From Phycomyces nitens (lineage: Eukaryota; Mucoromycota; Mucoromycetes; Mucorales; Phycomycetaceae): a DNA stretch of 64,000 nucleotides. The DNA lies in assembly GCA_022702545.1 (NCBI GenBank), contig JAHRBC010000008.1:62001-126000 (forward strand), written 5' to 3'. Below the pieces are notes generated by a model. It made no database searches. It was not told where the DNA came from and saw only the letters and a list, made by a program, of their open reading frames with translations. A program made the position numbers and the translations under genes. Shown piece by piece: positions 32,877-44,718 of this stretch; within the stretch, counting starts at the first letter, position 1, and each line of letters opens with the position of its first letter.

Positions 32877-35800
32877 ATGCAAATCGGCCTTGATATTGTT
32901 TTTGGGCTCAATCCATCACACCTTCCGCAGCATGTTTCAAAGGTGAAAAGATTTTCAGACTCTCTCCTTTTTCTTTGGTTCCCTTTATTTTTCCTTTTGT
33001 TTGCTTTTTTAATATCGGCGCCTTTCTCTGGTAAGACATTTTTTATACCTCTTTATACACACAAATTAACCTCTTTTTCATAGATGTGCGCTCCCATTCC
33101 AACTCATCCTTTCCACAATGGCCATCTAGACAAATACTCACTGGCCGCATTCACTGGTCCCGTCATCATGATAAAAATTATTTTCACTTTCTCTCTTAGA
33201 TTGGCCAAACAACTTATGTAAGGATGCCATCAGCACCAGGTAAAATTTTTTCTTTCAATCATACTTGTTGCATCTCCTTATTTTTCCTCGATCACTATCT
33301 GAATTTCGAGGAATAATAGGAACGTGTGACAGTGTTTACTTTTTCAAATTCTTATATTATTATTTATATTTATTCATATACCTCTTTCAAAATAAACGTT
33401 TTTATTATTATATTATAGAATTGATTTTATTATTGTTGGGTATTTATATTTCTAAAGTATGAAGGATTTGCATTTTTCAAATCATCAAAATGCTTCATTG
33501 CATCCATTAGCAATCTAGTCATCATCTCTACTTTTTCAAGATCTACCCCTGGGATTCTTCTCAATGTCTCCAAATCTTCTTGTTGATGGTGCCATATTGC
33601 TGAACTAGTTATAGCACGCTGAAAGATAGAGTTGACATTGTCGGCTTCATCATCATTCACATCACTACTTGTCTCAATTGCTTGGTCTACTGCAGTTTCT
33701 GTACTTTCAGACGTCTGGTTTTGTTGTTGCAAGTTTATACGGGTTTGTTCTTGCTGTTCAATGTATTCCAATGCAACTTTACTATATTTTTTCAGCAAAA
33801 ACATATGCTTGCATGGTATTTGCCGACGGAAAAAGCTTGGGCATGAACATTTTTGGATCAAATTGCTCGAAATTATGATTGTATACCATATAGACTCTGA
33901 CAAAAATGACCGGATTTGCCACTTACTATTAGAATCATCCATACTATTACTAATCCCACCCAAAGGGTTTATGATCATAGAAGGGAGTATGTCATCTTGA
34001 ATCTGGGAGGCAGCAAAGGAGTTTTTTGTGAGCTCGTTCTCAACAGGACCCATTCTTCCATTGTTGAAGTGTAAGCGCTCAACCTCTTGTTCATAGAAGA
34101 ACTCAACATCATTGGTCAAGATGAATATGAGGCGATCCAATCTTCTGATTCTGGCGCGATTAAAGTAAATAACCTTCAACTGATTATGCCACGATTCAAT
34201 ATAGTTGTTGGTTAAATATCTCTGGTGCTGTTTGTGAACGTAAGGGCGTCCCCATCTCCTCAACAATTCTTCAGTGGCTGTCCATTTTCTTTCAAAGTAA
34301 TGAAGAAATTTGGGTTGACTTTGGATATTTTGTTTGAAAGCAGCAATTTTCGTCAAAAAAACTGTTTCATCTGACTCAACAAGTATGTCTTTCAGATCAG
34401 TCTTCAGTTGTCTTTTGTATGATCCAAGCTGTTGTGTTGTATATGAGCCATCCAACTTGACCTTACTATCCAAATTGTTCTGCCAGGCACGAAGAACATG
34501 GAATTCACAGTAGTGAATTGTTGTCTGAGGTAATGCTGCTTTAATTTCATTGACTTCAGCAATACAGCAATCAATTGTGATATTGAGTGGTGAAAAGTTA
34601 CTGCTTTGACAAAGATGCACAAGCCATTGGTTGATTGGTCCAACTGTCTGGTCATTTGTCACCATGTATGCAACAGGGTAGCCTTTACCAGTTTGTGGAT
34701 GTCTGGTAACCAAGGAATACATGACTTCCATACTTCTTGATGAAATACCATGTGTGGCGTCGAGGCAAAAAGACTGGCACATGCTCATTATGGTTACTTG
34801 TGTGGGTGATTGGAACCCAAAAGCAAACAGATTCTGATTACTAGAGTACAGGGAAATGTTTCCAGTAAAAACTGTATAGCTCTGAGAAAGAAGCTTTTCA
34901 TTTAACCAGATTGCTACTGAAGTGTTTTCATCTGAATCAAACATATAGAGCAATGTCTTCATCTATATTTTGTATAAATATCATTAAATCTAACCTCTTG
35001 TATGTGCTATTATTAACGAACCTTTCTCATTCTATTATAAATTTCTTCATAATTAGGCTTTCTGGTACCAACACCCCAGTTTTCAATCTGTCTAAGTGTG
35101 GATATCCTTGTATTTCTACAGTTGCTTCCACTTCTCAACTGATCCTCAATAATTCTGATTGCCTCAGAAGGCAAAGGCAAGGTTCTTATTTCCTGGCTCT
35201 CTCCAGGAACATGGTTGGTATGATCTTTTGTCATACAAAAGGTAACAATCGAAGTATTGTTAAACTGCTTGATTCTCAAAGCAGCCGTACAACTACATGT
35301 CTTTGTATCTTTTTGTGCTAGACAGACTTGTTGCTTAGACTGGTATTTTCCAGCACGATGGCATTGCTTTGTCTCTCCAAAGACCAAGGTTGGATTTATA
35401 AGTTTTCTATTTACTATCCACTTTGTTGAGCACAGTGTATTCATTCGGCTAAGACACTGCTCCCATTCATTTGCTTTTACTGAGATTGTTGTATTCAAAG
35501 GAAGCATCTTAATGCCTTCAATGGAGGAGTTGATTAAAGCATTTTGAATGTTTGAGACGTTATAGATAATGGTGTTGGTGGACATTTTTGAATAAATAAT
35601 TCAAGAAAGAAAAATATAAAAAATAAATTGAGAAAAAATAACTAGGTACTCAGCCAAGCCTCCTCTGAAAAAGCCACTATTCCTCGAAATTCAGATAGTG
35701 ATCGAGGAAAAATAAGGAGATGCTACTTGTTCCCTTTCTGACTCTATTCCATTGTAGACTGCCCTTTCTATTCACGCCATCGGCCTCCTCCATCATTTGT

Positions 35801-36281
35801 GATTGTAATCATAAAGGTAATATTCTTTATAAATCTCTTTTTACTTATCTAAAATATTATTCAAACTATTTATTAATAATTATTATTATGTGTTTTATAG
35901 ACTCACTTGGGCTTCCTTTGCACACCATGCCCCCTACTTTGATAACCCATTTGACTCCTGGTATGTAAATTAAATATATCATCACTCTCTTCACCCATAT
36001 TAATTTTTATTCCCTTTTTTATAGTAAAACCTGCCACACAGCCCATCCAGCCTTACAATTCAAGTCCCCTTTGCCCACTCTTGCCCATCTCTTGCAATGT
36101 AAGTATCTTTTGTCACACAAAAATTTTCTCTTTGTACCCCACATCATTAACACTTCTTTATCTTTTACAGAACACTCCCGCAGCCCAAAAAATCACTGGA
36201 TATTCATATTTTTGCAGGTATTTTTTATGTAGAAAAATATTCCATCCAAATAGCAGCAAGCAACCGGGTAGAAACGGCTAG
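32877..36281 (+). CDS. Short-exon passenger gene of E1r (8 exons, 148 aa)
   Basis: I do not recognise this gene. The exons 32877-32942, 33084-33156, 33200-33239, 35758-35816, 35901-35960, 36025-36098, 36171-36217 and 36254-36281 (66, 73, 40, 59, 60, 74, 47 and 28 nt) give one open frame of 149 codons including the stop. They have the same lengths as in E1. The product starts MQIGLDIVFGLNPSHLP. It has TPSASSIICDCNHK in the middle and NSSPLCPLLPISCN near the end, and stops after KQPGRNG. It is rich in Pro, Ser, Thr and Leu, with a few Cys and no clear domain. The Trp codon mutated in E1 is intact here. A 2.45-kb MULE sits in intron 3 and may affect splicing. Conservation of eight exon lengths and phases between copies supports a real gene. 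Confidence 0.6.
33270..35723 (-). mobile_element. MULE (Mutator-like element), 2.45 kb
   Basis: There are perfect 46-bp terminal inverted repeats at 33270-33315 and 35678-35723 (outer bases GCATCTCC). A perfect 8-bp target duplication TACTTGTT lies at 33262-33269 and 35724-35731. The empty site with one copy of this octamer is in E1 (about 6208-6222, on minus). The only gene is a two-exon transposase. Perfect ends and an open gene suggest a recent insertion. Confidence 0.95.
33430..35585 (-). CDS. MULE transposase with SWIM zinc finger (2 exons, 698 aa)
   Basis: Exons 35022-35585 and 33430-34962 are joined by a 59-nt intron in phase 0. The N-terminal part has a Cys/His-containing DNA-binding region (NTLCSTKW, QCHRAG, TCSCTAAL, TKDHTNH). 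The second exon holds the MULE catalytic core: CLDATHGIS (first D), ITIDCCIAEVNEIK then HYCEFHVLRAW (second D and C-x2-H), and NYIESWHNQLK (E). A SWIM-type finger KCSCP..IPCKH lies near the C-terminus. The gene is uninterrupted and is transcribed opposite to the host gene whose intron it occupies. Confidence 0.9.
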
Positions 36282-36802
36282 GCATAGGAATAGGCGTAAT
36301 AGTAGACCCTAAACCTAGAAACATTTTATTCTTTCTAATAAAAATAAAAACGTAAAACATTACCAATCAATTATAAACATGAAATCAAATAATGGGTGAT
36401 ATATTACTGGTGAAGAAGAATAAAGAAGCTTTCAATCCATTCATTTAATTGGCTTTTATGAAGAGTATGCTCAATATTTTCGACAAATACATGACCATGT
36501 ATTTTCATGAATATATGATTCTACCAATATTTCCAGGTCCATAAATACAGCACCAAAATAGAACCGTTCTTTTAAATATTTCTTTTTGTTTTTCCAGATC
36601 AGATCAGTACACCGAAAGTGCTAACAGCCCTCACCTGCGGCACATTATTTCAAAAATCCACTACTAGATAGCACGTCAACAAGATAGCTGACAAGGTAGC
36701 TTGTCTCATAGTCGGAAAAAAAACCACCCTATGTTAAAACATTGCTTTATAGTACAGTATTGCCACTTTTACGTTATTGGAATTTCTTTATTTTTTGCAG
36801 TG

Positions 36803-37153
36803 CAAGAAGCAACAACAATTGTTAGGTCATCAAGTTCAATACTGTTCATAACACTGTTTCACACATAGTACTTTGCCAAAGTATTCTTGACAACAGGGCT
36901 GCTGACACCTTCCACATCATCATCATTCAAGCTGGCATGTCAGTTGAATGGCTCCCATAGCTGGGGAGCACTTACACTATCTGGAAGATCTAAGAAACTT
37001 GCTTCATTATATGTGGACGGCTGACTTGTATAAGGATAATTCTGAGAGCTGTTTGCTGAACTGACAAAGTTATGAACAGCAAAGTGCTCAACAAGCAAAC
37101 TGGCGTTTCTACTGCCCTTTGACCTCGACCTGATAGGCTTGGAGTATACTCCA
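36803..37153 (-). mobile_element. G-element gene fragment between E1r and G3
   Basis: This is a diverged copy of the G-element transposase-like gene (minus), equivalent to about 4183-4525. It includes the same in-frame TGA after the WEPFN region, plus extra substitutions. It begins where E1r ends and is cut by the G3 terminus at 37154. It may be the continuation of G2 (16561-16945). Confidence 0.65.
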
Positions 37154-37563
37154 CACTACGGCGGAAGGACCGGTAGCTGTGCCAAAAACGGTAGCATAAC
37201 TACTGTTTTTTATGATTTTAGAGCACTTTATCTCCGCAGATTGTGGTTGAAAGGTAATGTCATCAATGCCGATTCATAAAAGTCGCATGGAATGTCTTTT
37301 CATCAGGCAATGAGGTAGTTGTAGTACCATAGAAAGGGCTCGTAAGTTTTTAGACAACCTTGTTTATTGAAATGAGCATTTTATTTGGTGTTAAAGATGT
37401 TGCGCATTTTTGAGAAAAATAATTTTTCGCCTGTGTGAACAAAACGGTAGTTATGCTACCGTTTTTTTGAAACAATTTTTTTGTTTTTGACATTATTAGC
37501 CATTTTATTTTATTTTATTTGGTATTGATATTTATAAGGAAAGAAAAAAGAAAAAGAAAATTT
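37154..37563 (+). repeat. G3 left arm with palindromic subterminal repeats
   Basis: This arm is nearly identical to 3264-3668. Palindromic ACGGTAGCATAACTACTG occurs near 37190 and ACGGTAGTTATGCTACCGT near 37443. These are likely transposase-binding sites by analogy with CACTA elements. Confidence 0.7.
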
Positions 37564-38536
37564 TTATAAAGTGGCAAGGTTCCCCATGGTCACACGCAGA
37601 TTGTCATTAAACACGTAATATGGTGCAATGATAAAGAACTGATTACTACTCGGAGGGTACTGGATGAGCCCAACTTGATGCTGAATGTCATCCACATTAA
37701 CAGCATATTTTGGCTGGGTTGTTTGTCCACTTGAGCTGTGTGACCGCCGTATTACAATTGGCACAGATGAGTCATGGGCTGCTGTACCATGCTCTTTCAT
37801 CACTTCAACAAATGCCAGAAAGTGCGGTGTGCCATCAACCTCTTTATGCTCAAAATAAAATTCCACAGTGCCAACAAACCAGCTTTGAATAGTTATATTG
37901 CGACAGCTAGATAAAAATATAAAAAATGCGAGTGATCTCTATTTTGTATTTTGACTAATACCAATACTCACTTTCTGTATGGACAAGTGAACATCACATG
38001 ATGATTGCCACGTCTGGTCTCGTTTTTTATTCTTCGGTACATACATGAAGAATGTACGGTTGAATTTTTCCAAAGACGAGAAGCAACAACAATCGTCGGG
38101 TCATCAAGTTCAATACTGTTCATACCACTGTTTTGCACATAGTACTTTGCCAAAGTATTCTTGACAACAGGGCTGCTAACACCTTCCAAGTCATCATCAT
38201 TCAAGCTGGCATGTCAGTTGAATGGCTCCCATAGCTGGGCAGCACTTACACCATCTGGAAAATCCAAGAAACTTGCTTCATTATATGTGGACGGCTGACT
38301 TGTACTAGGATAATTCTGAGAGCTGTTTGCTGAACTGACAAAGCTATGAACAGCAAAGCGCTCAACAAGCAAACTGGCATTTCTACCACCATTCAAGTTT
38401 GACGTGATAAGCTTGGAGTATACTCTAATTACTTTTTCCATGGGTAGGTAAGAGATTATTTGACTAATAATAGCAATAGCAGCAAAGACACTTCTTGGTC
38501 AATGATGACAAAATCAACCACTGCAAAAGAAGGGCC

Positions 38537-39107
38537 ATTTTAGTATACTGATATTTATAAAATTCTTGACTGAATGATAAAGATTTGATATAATATTTGC
38601 CAAATTTTTCAATATTAAATTTTTAGGATTCGTTGTCTGAATGATTCCAATCAGTATACTGAAACGTCAAAGCGCAAAAAGCAAAAGGTGGGTTATTTTT
38701 TTTGTGCTTTTTTTTGTCACGAAAATTGGGGGGTTTCTTTTTTTTTCGTCCCATATTTTCTAGCCCCAAAGGATTCAGTTCTTTAAATTACTTTATATAG
38801 GTTGCTCTTTTCAATATTAAAGCAGTGTCCTCATAGGATTCAGTATGAATTCGGTATGAATTCATGGCAGATACAGGCCAAAGATGTAGTTTATAATAGT
38901 TTTTATTGGATAAAAAAAGTTTTCCTAATGATTTCTATTCGTTCTCATCTCTACTCACTCCTACTTTTATTGCCTAATATGCTAGCCTTGCCCTTTTCTC
39001 AATTGGATGGGTATTCTTTTACTCATCCGGAGAATATATGGGTTACCCTGGTCTACTAGACCCCCTACCTTCCTTTGTTACTTGCTGCGGCACTGCTTAC
39101 GTGGGTG
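38537..39107. other. E4 left arm
   Basis: AT-rich sequence with T runs near 38697-38750. A plus-strand frame at 38802-39059 has no homologue that I can see. Nothing else was recognised. The left Ty3 LTR starts at 39108 after GGGTG. Confidence 0.5.
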
Positions 39108-39334
39108 TGTAGCAAAATTACTAAAACACGATAAGTCAATTTTACTTGATATTTATTTCTCAAAGTAAAAGAGAAACTAAAATTCTGTCTGTTGTAGGAT
39201 TTGTGTATAAATACTTGACTGGGTGTTAATAGGGCTTTTAGATATTAGTGTAACTTAAATCTACTTGAGTGGATTTTGTTACTTAGTTTTTGTTAAGCCA
39301 ATTTGTAATAGTATTTAAAGGTGGTTTTACCACA
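39108..39334 (-). repeat. 3' LTR of the Ty3 chromovirus
   Basis: 227 bp, starting TGTAGC and ending CCACA on plus. Identical to 44719-44945 on inspection. A TATA-like sequence (TATTTATACAC on minus) lies inside. Confidence 0.93.
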
Positions 39335-39458
39335 CTCCCCCCAGCCAGGTTCAATTATGATTGAAACGACTTGTTAGTCTAATAATCCAAAAAAACAAAA
39401 CAAAACAAAAAAAAAACCGACTTGGATAAAAAAAAAAAAAATGTGAAAAATAAAAGTT

Positions 39459-42400
39459 TTAGAGTTTACGAGGTCGTCCTCTCTTTCGTACAGGTTGGTT
39501 TTGGACGGTGGTAGGTAAAGTCATTGTCCGTGTGCGTTTTGTCCCGATTGTTATAGCATTGGAATTGGTAGTTGGTACATCACTATCGGTTTTTCTTGGA
39601 CGCCCTCTTTTACGAACAGGTTGTACGACTGTAGCGACCTTAGCAAGCATTGCTTTGCTTTTTTGTTCTTCCAGTCTTTTCCAGTACTTGCGAATGGGTT
39701 CCGGTGAGCGAAATTCGCTAGCCGAAATCCAAGAATTTTCACGTTCTCCAAGTCCTTTCCATTTGACCAAAAATAGACGAGATTGACCTGCGTCTTTATG
39801 GTCTCGTATTTCGTCTACTTCGACATATTCATCTTCGATAGCAGTTTCATCAATGTTCACCACTTTTAGTTCTGATGGTGTATAGTCACGATGTAATAGC
39901 TCATTCGTTTCATCGCGCAATACATAGTTGTTACTTTCCGTTTTGCGAACGACTACAAATGGACCTTCGAATAGTGGCGATAGTTTTGTATCTCTCGATG
40001 GTAATCGTACCATGACTGTTTGTCCCAAAGGTATATCGATAAGGTAATGTTTCTTGTTAAATTTCTTGTCATATTCTTCGATGAGTTGCATTGTACGTTT
40101 CTTAATTGCAGGAAATACTATTGTTGACATTTTTTCTGCTCGCTGAAGTATTTCTTCTTCAGTAAGACATTCTTTGGTTGTAGATGGCTGTGTATCGTTG
40201 GCAGAGTAGTCTCCAGGTTTATTAACCTTACGCGCAAACATGAGTGAGAATGGGCTTGAACCAGATCTGGTATGGATCTTCAAATTGCAGCATAATTGTG
40301 CTGTAGGTAGTATGTCATCCCAGTTTCTGAAGTCTTGTCCACATAATTTGCGCAAGGTATTTGTTATCATTTTGACGCTAGTTTCAGCAATTCCATTTCC
40401 TTGTGGGTAGTAGGCAGTCGAAAATTTATGTTTGATACCCAGAATCTGGGTAATAGATTGCATCAGGCTGTTCCTGAATTCCCTACCATTATCCGATTGA
40501 ATGAATCGTCCTACGATTGCAATACCATAATCTCCAAATATCCCTGTTAAGACTTTGGCTACAGTGTCACTTTGTTTGTTGGGTAATGGTCTGGCAATAA
40601 TGTATCTAGTTGCTACATCGACCACTACCAATATGTATAGGTTTTGGTTTTCGGTAACTGCAAAAGGTCCTGTCAAATCCATTGCAATATGATCGAATAC
40701 ATCCCAAGCCACTATGCTTTTCTTGGGGTTGTACCCTCTTTTTACAATGGTATGTTGCGCACAAGGTATACAGTTTGATATGATTTCCTTGCATTCTTTA
40801 TACATTGATGACCAATACATACTATCACTTAGTAGTGATTGTACTACGCCTTCTATGCCAAAGTGTCCCATTTTGTGAGCTTCTTCCACCAATGACTTTC
40901 TGTCAGCTAGAGGTGGAATCAAATAATCTAAGGTAGCTTCCTTGAATTGCTCATTGTTGAGTTTAACGGCTAGGATATGTAGGTCTTTGTCTTTGCTATG
41001 TACTATTTGACGTTTGGTGAAGTGTGATCCTCTTTTCTTTACTTCATAGTTAGATGTAACATCGGGTTCGATGTTCTGTCGTTTTATCATAATATATTTT
41101 AGCATTTTACGGATGACTTGATCCTCCTCTTTCTTTTGTTGCACATCTTCTTCAACCGGAGGGTATAGCCGGCTCAGCGCATCGGGTAGAGTGTTATCTA
41201 CTCCTTTGACGTAGCTGATTTTCAGTCGCCCGTATTCGTTGAGAGTATCGACATAATTTTGGAGGTTACTGGACAAATAGCTACTAGAATATAAATAAAC
41301 TAGCGCTGAGTGATCCGTTCGTATTTCTAGGTTTGGGTTGCCTAGCAATAAAGGTCTAAACCTTTCCAGCCCAAATATAATAGCGTAGATTTCGCGACGG
41401 TTGGTCGACCATAACCTTTGATGTTTGTTCAAAGATTTGGATATAAATGCAATATGCTTAGTGCGCCCATCCTCCGCCTTTTGGTACAGAATAGCAGATA
41501 CGCCATAAAGCGAGGCATCGGTTTGCATGTAAAACTTCTTACTCATATCTGGGGCATGTAATACCGCACTTGATAATAGAACTTGCTTAATGGCTTCTAG
41601 GCATTCTGTATGTGTGTTATTCCATTTTTCTTTGACATTAAGTTCATAGCGTAATTGATCCAAAGGTGCAGTTAGTTTGGAGCTCAATGGAATATAGTCT
41701 CTCATAAATGTGATAGTTCCCATGAGTTTTCTGACTTGTTCTGCAGATCGACAGATTGGCCATTCCTGAATATTCGATAGTTTTCAAAAGTCTATTTTGG
41801 TAATACCAGGGCCAACAACAAATCCCAAGGTAAAGATTATAGTTTGGAAAAATTTGCATTTTTGTACATTGAGTTTTAGATTAGCAGCTGTAAGCTTGTT
41901 TATCACGGTTTGTACGAGTTGAGCATGTTGTGCAGGGGTACTGAATAAAATACAGTCATCAACGTAGGATTCGACACCTTCAGTATCCCCAAGAATTATC
42001 TTGATAACTCTGCAAAATAAACTTGTAATAGTTTTTAAGCCAAAGCAGCAAGCTTGCCATTTGTATGTTTTGTTCTCAAAGGTAAAAGAAAGTACTTCTT
42101 GATCGGATTCTTTGACTTTAAATGAGTGGTAAGCATTTTTTAAGTCCAACTTTGAGAACACCATCCCTGGTTTGGCAACTTTTCGGAAAATATCTTGAAT
42201 GCAGTTGACTGCATAGTCCTCTTTGTATGAATCTGATATGTTGATATTTATCCGACGTAAGTCCTGTACTATACGCAGCTTTGTTAAAGCACCATCGTCT
42301 CCTTTCTTAGGGATTACTAACAACGGAGAGTTATATCGGGCACTTGGTTCTGCTGGTACTACCAAGCCACTCTGTAGCCATTCGTTAAGCTGCTTTTGTA

Positions 42401-43793
42401 TTTCGGGCATGTATTTATATGGTAGGGGGTATTGTCTAATATAACAATTTGTTCCGTCTTGCTTCATAGGAATACGTACTTCTGAAGCAGGTACATTACA
42501 GAATGTACCGGGTTTGATATCTTCGTTCTTCTGTATGGCCACCGAAATATCTTGGAAAAATTGTTGTCTTTCCGATTCAGTTCCATAATCGCTGTTCTCA
42601 GGATTATAATAATTATTTGTATCAAAGTTTAAATCTTGCGGTTCTGAGTAGTTCTCTTCAAATTCTTTAGGGTAACGATAAGCAATTCCCGTCATTCGGA
42701 TATCCAACTTTTCGAATATATCTGTTCCCAACAATATATCAGCTTGGGCTGCTATGTGATTAGGGAAATTTACGACTTCAAATTGATGGGTACAGCGAAA
42801 TGGAGCATCTCCATATACTACTGACAGTAATTCTGTCTGACCTAATCTCTCAGGGTAATTGCTACTTTCATGTGCAAAGTTTTTTATCACACCCTGCACT
42901 GGAAAGATTTGTTTGTGCGCAAAATATTTATTAAATGTGTATTGGTTAATACACGTGGTGTCGGCACCAGAATCGCACATGGCCATGAGCTTGGTTCCTT
43001 CTATGACAATAGGTGTCAATAACAATTTGTTGGATGGATATGTTTCTCCATTAATTTCAGCCAACTTACAATCTTCGTTGTCGAAGGGGTCAGAGCTCAT
43101 GGCATTGCTCATCGCGTCTTGAATTTGGCTCCTGCCAGGGTACACAACTCCGCCGCCGCTGTTGTTGTTGCGGTTGTTGTTGCAGTTGTTGTTGCAGTTG
43201 TTGTTGCTGTTGTTGTTATTGTTGTGGTGGTTGTTGTTGTACGGAGCCCACTTGCTCTTGTTCAATCCATCAGAAGACGCCACCATGTTGATGGCGACGT
43301 TTCTTCCGGCTGCCAGGTTTTCTGGTCTTCTTTCTGGGAACACATCGTAATATGCCTCGCAAGTATGGCCCCGAGCGAACGGTCCTTTGCAGAACTTGCA
43401 TCTACGGTCCTCCGTCTTGTTAGAAACTAGTGGTTTCTGGTTTGTGGAGGTGGCTCGGTACGGAAGGTTCTTCGAGCCCAGGTTTCTTGGCTTGTTGCCA
43501 TTTGACCTGGCCTCATCGTGGTAGACCAGCTCCCTTCTCACTCTCTTGCCTTGCTCGGCCTGACTGCAATTCTCCTCATCGTGATCTGCAGTGTAGCCTC
43601 CGTGAGCACTGCAGAAGAGGTCGTTTGATTCCCTCGAGAATTTCCTCTTGTCTCCCTTGTTGTAACGCGGGGCAGAAACTCTTTTGGCGGCTTGGGTGAC
43701 CTGGTCAATCGTCTTGACAAAGCTTACGTCTTCCTTGCCTGTGCTCAGGTTATTGAAGATGGGATCGTACCATGACGATGGTAAACTCTTCAA
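39459..43793 (-). pseudogene. pol of the Ty3 chromovirus (one in-frame TGA)
   Basis: Protease: CDSGADTTC. Reverse transcriptase: LDLKNAYHSFKV and ESYVDDCILFS. RNase H: QTDASLYGVSAIL and RTDHSALVYLY. Integrase: a zinc-binding region (HFGIEGV..CIPCAQH) and core residues in AMDLTGPF, QSDNGREF and GNGIAETSVKM. A chromodomain follows (DEIRDHKD..FLVKWKGLGERENSWI), then two AT-hook-like RKRGRPRK motifs at the very C-terminus. Two Cys/His knuckles and an Asn-rich run (GTT repeats on plus, 43165-43235) precede the protease. A TGA (41784-41786, after KIDF) interrupts the RT/RNase H junction without changing frame. The N-terminus is joined to gag through a one-base shift. Confidence 0.92.
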
Positions 43794-44656
43794 AAGAATT
43801 CAGCCAAGGTCGTGTCCTCGCTGTTGAACCCGGCCTTGTTAGCCTCCTTCAAGAAACGCATGGAGTAGACCTCCACCGATTCATCGTCTCGGATTGACAT
43901 GAACAGGATGCTGAGCCTGCTCTTGCCACGGGCGATGTTGGAGTTAAATTTCTCCTCCATCATCTTCTTGGCTTCCTGCCATGACTCAGCCAAACACAGT
44001 TTTTCCTGCACCCAATGGTGGAAAGTCGCATGAAAAACCATGATTAATAGCTTCTTCCATCCTGTTTTTCCACCCAATCCTGATAGATTCAGAAAGAGTT
44101 CGTAGGCGACGGCAAATGCGTTCACATCCTCGTAAACCATTTCACCGGGAAAGTACACCATGTTCATGGCATGGATTTGGAACTTGGGTATGTCCCTAAG
44201 TGAGTACATGCAGTTCCCTGCTCCTTTGTATCCGCCGGGTTGCGAATCATCTTCCAACAGCCTGTTGGTCTTCTCTTCCTCCTCCTTCATAGAAGCCCGA
44301 AATAACTTGAGTCTCGTGGTTAAGAGAACGGTCCTCTGTTGGAGATCCTCCTCAGCAAGTCTCTCTTCCTTGGACTGTAGTCCTGGTCTTGTGGCGATGT
44401 TGATCATCTCCAATTGGATGTTGTCCAACTCCTGCTCAGTAGATCTGATGCATTGACGAAGAGAGTCTTGTTTGTACTTGCTCTTCTTCTCCTCATCGGT
44501 CAACTCCTTTGTAGAGGAGTTGTCCTCTTTCATCAATTCTGTCTTGTTGGACAAAATTGATTCCGCCATCTCTACATCCTCAGTAACTGATAGTTGGGCT
44601 ACCTGGTTATTGAGGGTAGCTTCAGCGGTAGAAATATTTTCAGAATGGTTGACCAT
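43790..44656 (-). CDS. gag of the Ty3 chromovirus (288 aa as sequenced)
   Basis: The start MVNHSENISTAEATLNNQ is followed by an acidic and coiled-coil-rich N-terminus. A retrotransposon gag-type region contains VYEDVNAFAVAYELFLN and HWVQEKLCLAESWQEAKKMM. The frame stops at TGA just after LAEFF. The next frame carries on with KSLPSSWYDPIF.., which looks like natural gag sequence. One extra T in the TTTT run would fuse gag to pol, so the stop may be a deletion or sequencing artefact rather than the true end. Confidence 0.85.
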   Translation of the reverse strand: MVNHSENISTAEATLNNQVAQLSVTEDVEMAESILSNKTELMKEDNSSTKELTDEEKKSKYKQDSLRQCIRSTEQELDNIQLEMINIATRPGLQSKEERLAEEDLQQRTVLLTTRLKLFRASMKEEEEKTNRLLEDDSQPGGYKGAGNCMYSLRDIPKFQIHAMNMVYFPGEMVYEDVNAFAVAYELFLNLSGLGGKTGWKKLLIMVFHATFHHWVQEKLCLAESWQEAKKMMEEKFNSNIARGKSRLSILFMSIRDDESVEVYSMRFLKEANKAGFNSEDTTLAEFF

Positions 44657-44718
44657 TTGACAGAATTTTTTCTCTTTTGATAATATTTTGAAAAGGGAAA
44701 TATTGAAATTGAAAAAAG

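Larger units (their letters stand above)
25269..36802 (-). mobile_element. E1r: reversed E1-like element carrying E3 and a MULE
   Basis: The right end (CTTTATTTTTTGCAGTG, ending 36802) is the inverted E1 left terminus. The accessory gene and the short-exon gene match E1 closely but in reverse orientation. The transposase half is absent: at 25268/25269 the sequence jumps from the E2 terminus into the last accessory exon. Two clean insertions lie inside, E3 (25525-31707) and a MULE (33270-35723). Confidence 0.8.

Noticed and set aside
43119..43430. Val/Leu-rich plus-strand frame
   Set aside because: It is the antisense of the Asn-codon repeat in the chromovirus gag/pol region; composition explains it.
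43785..43800. Programmed -1 frameshift between gag and pol of the chromovirus
   Set aside because: The overlap is only about seven bases and has no X-XXY-YYZ slippery heptamer. A missing T in a T run is simpler.
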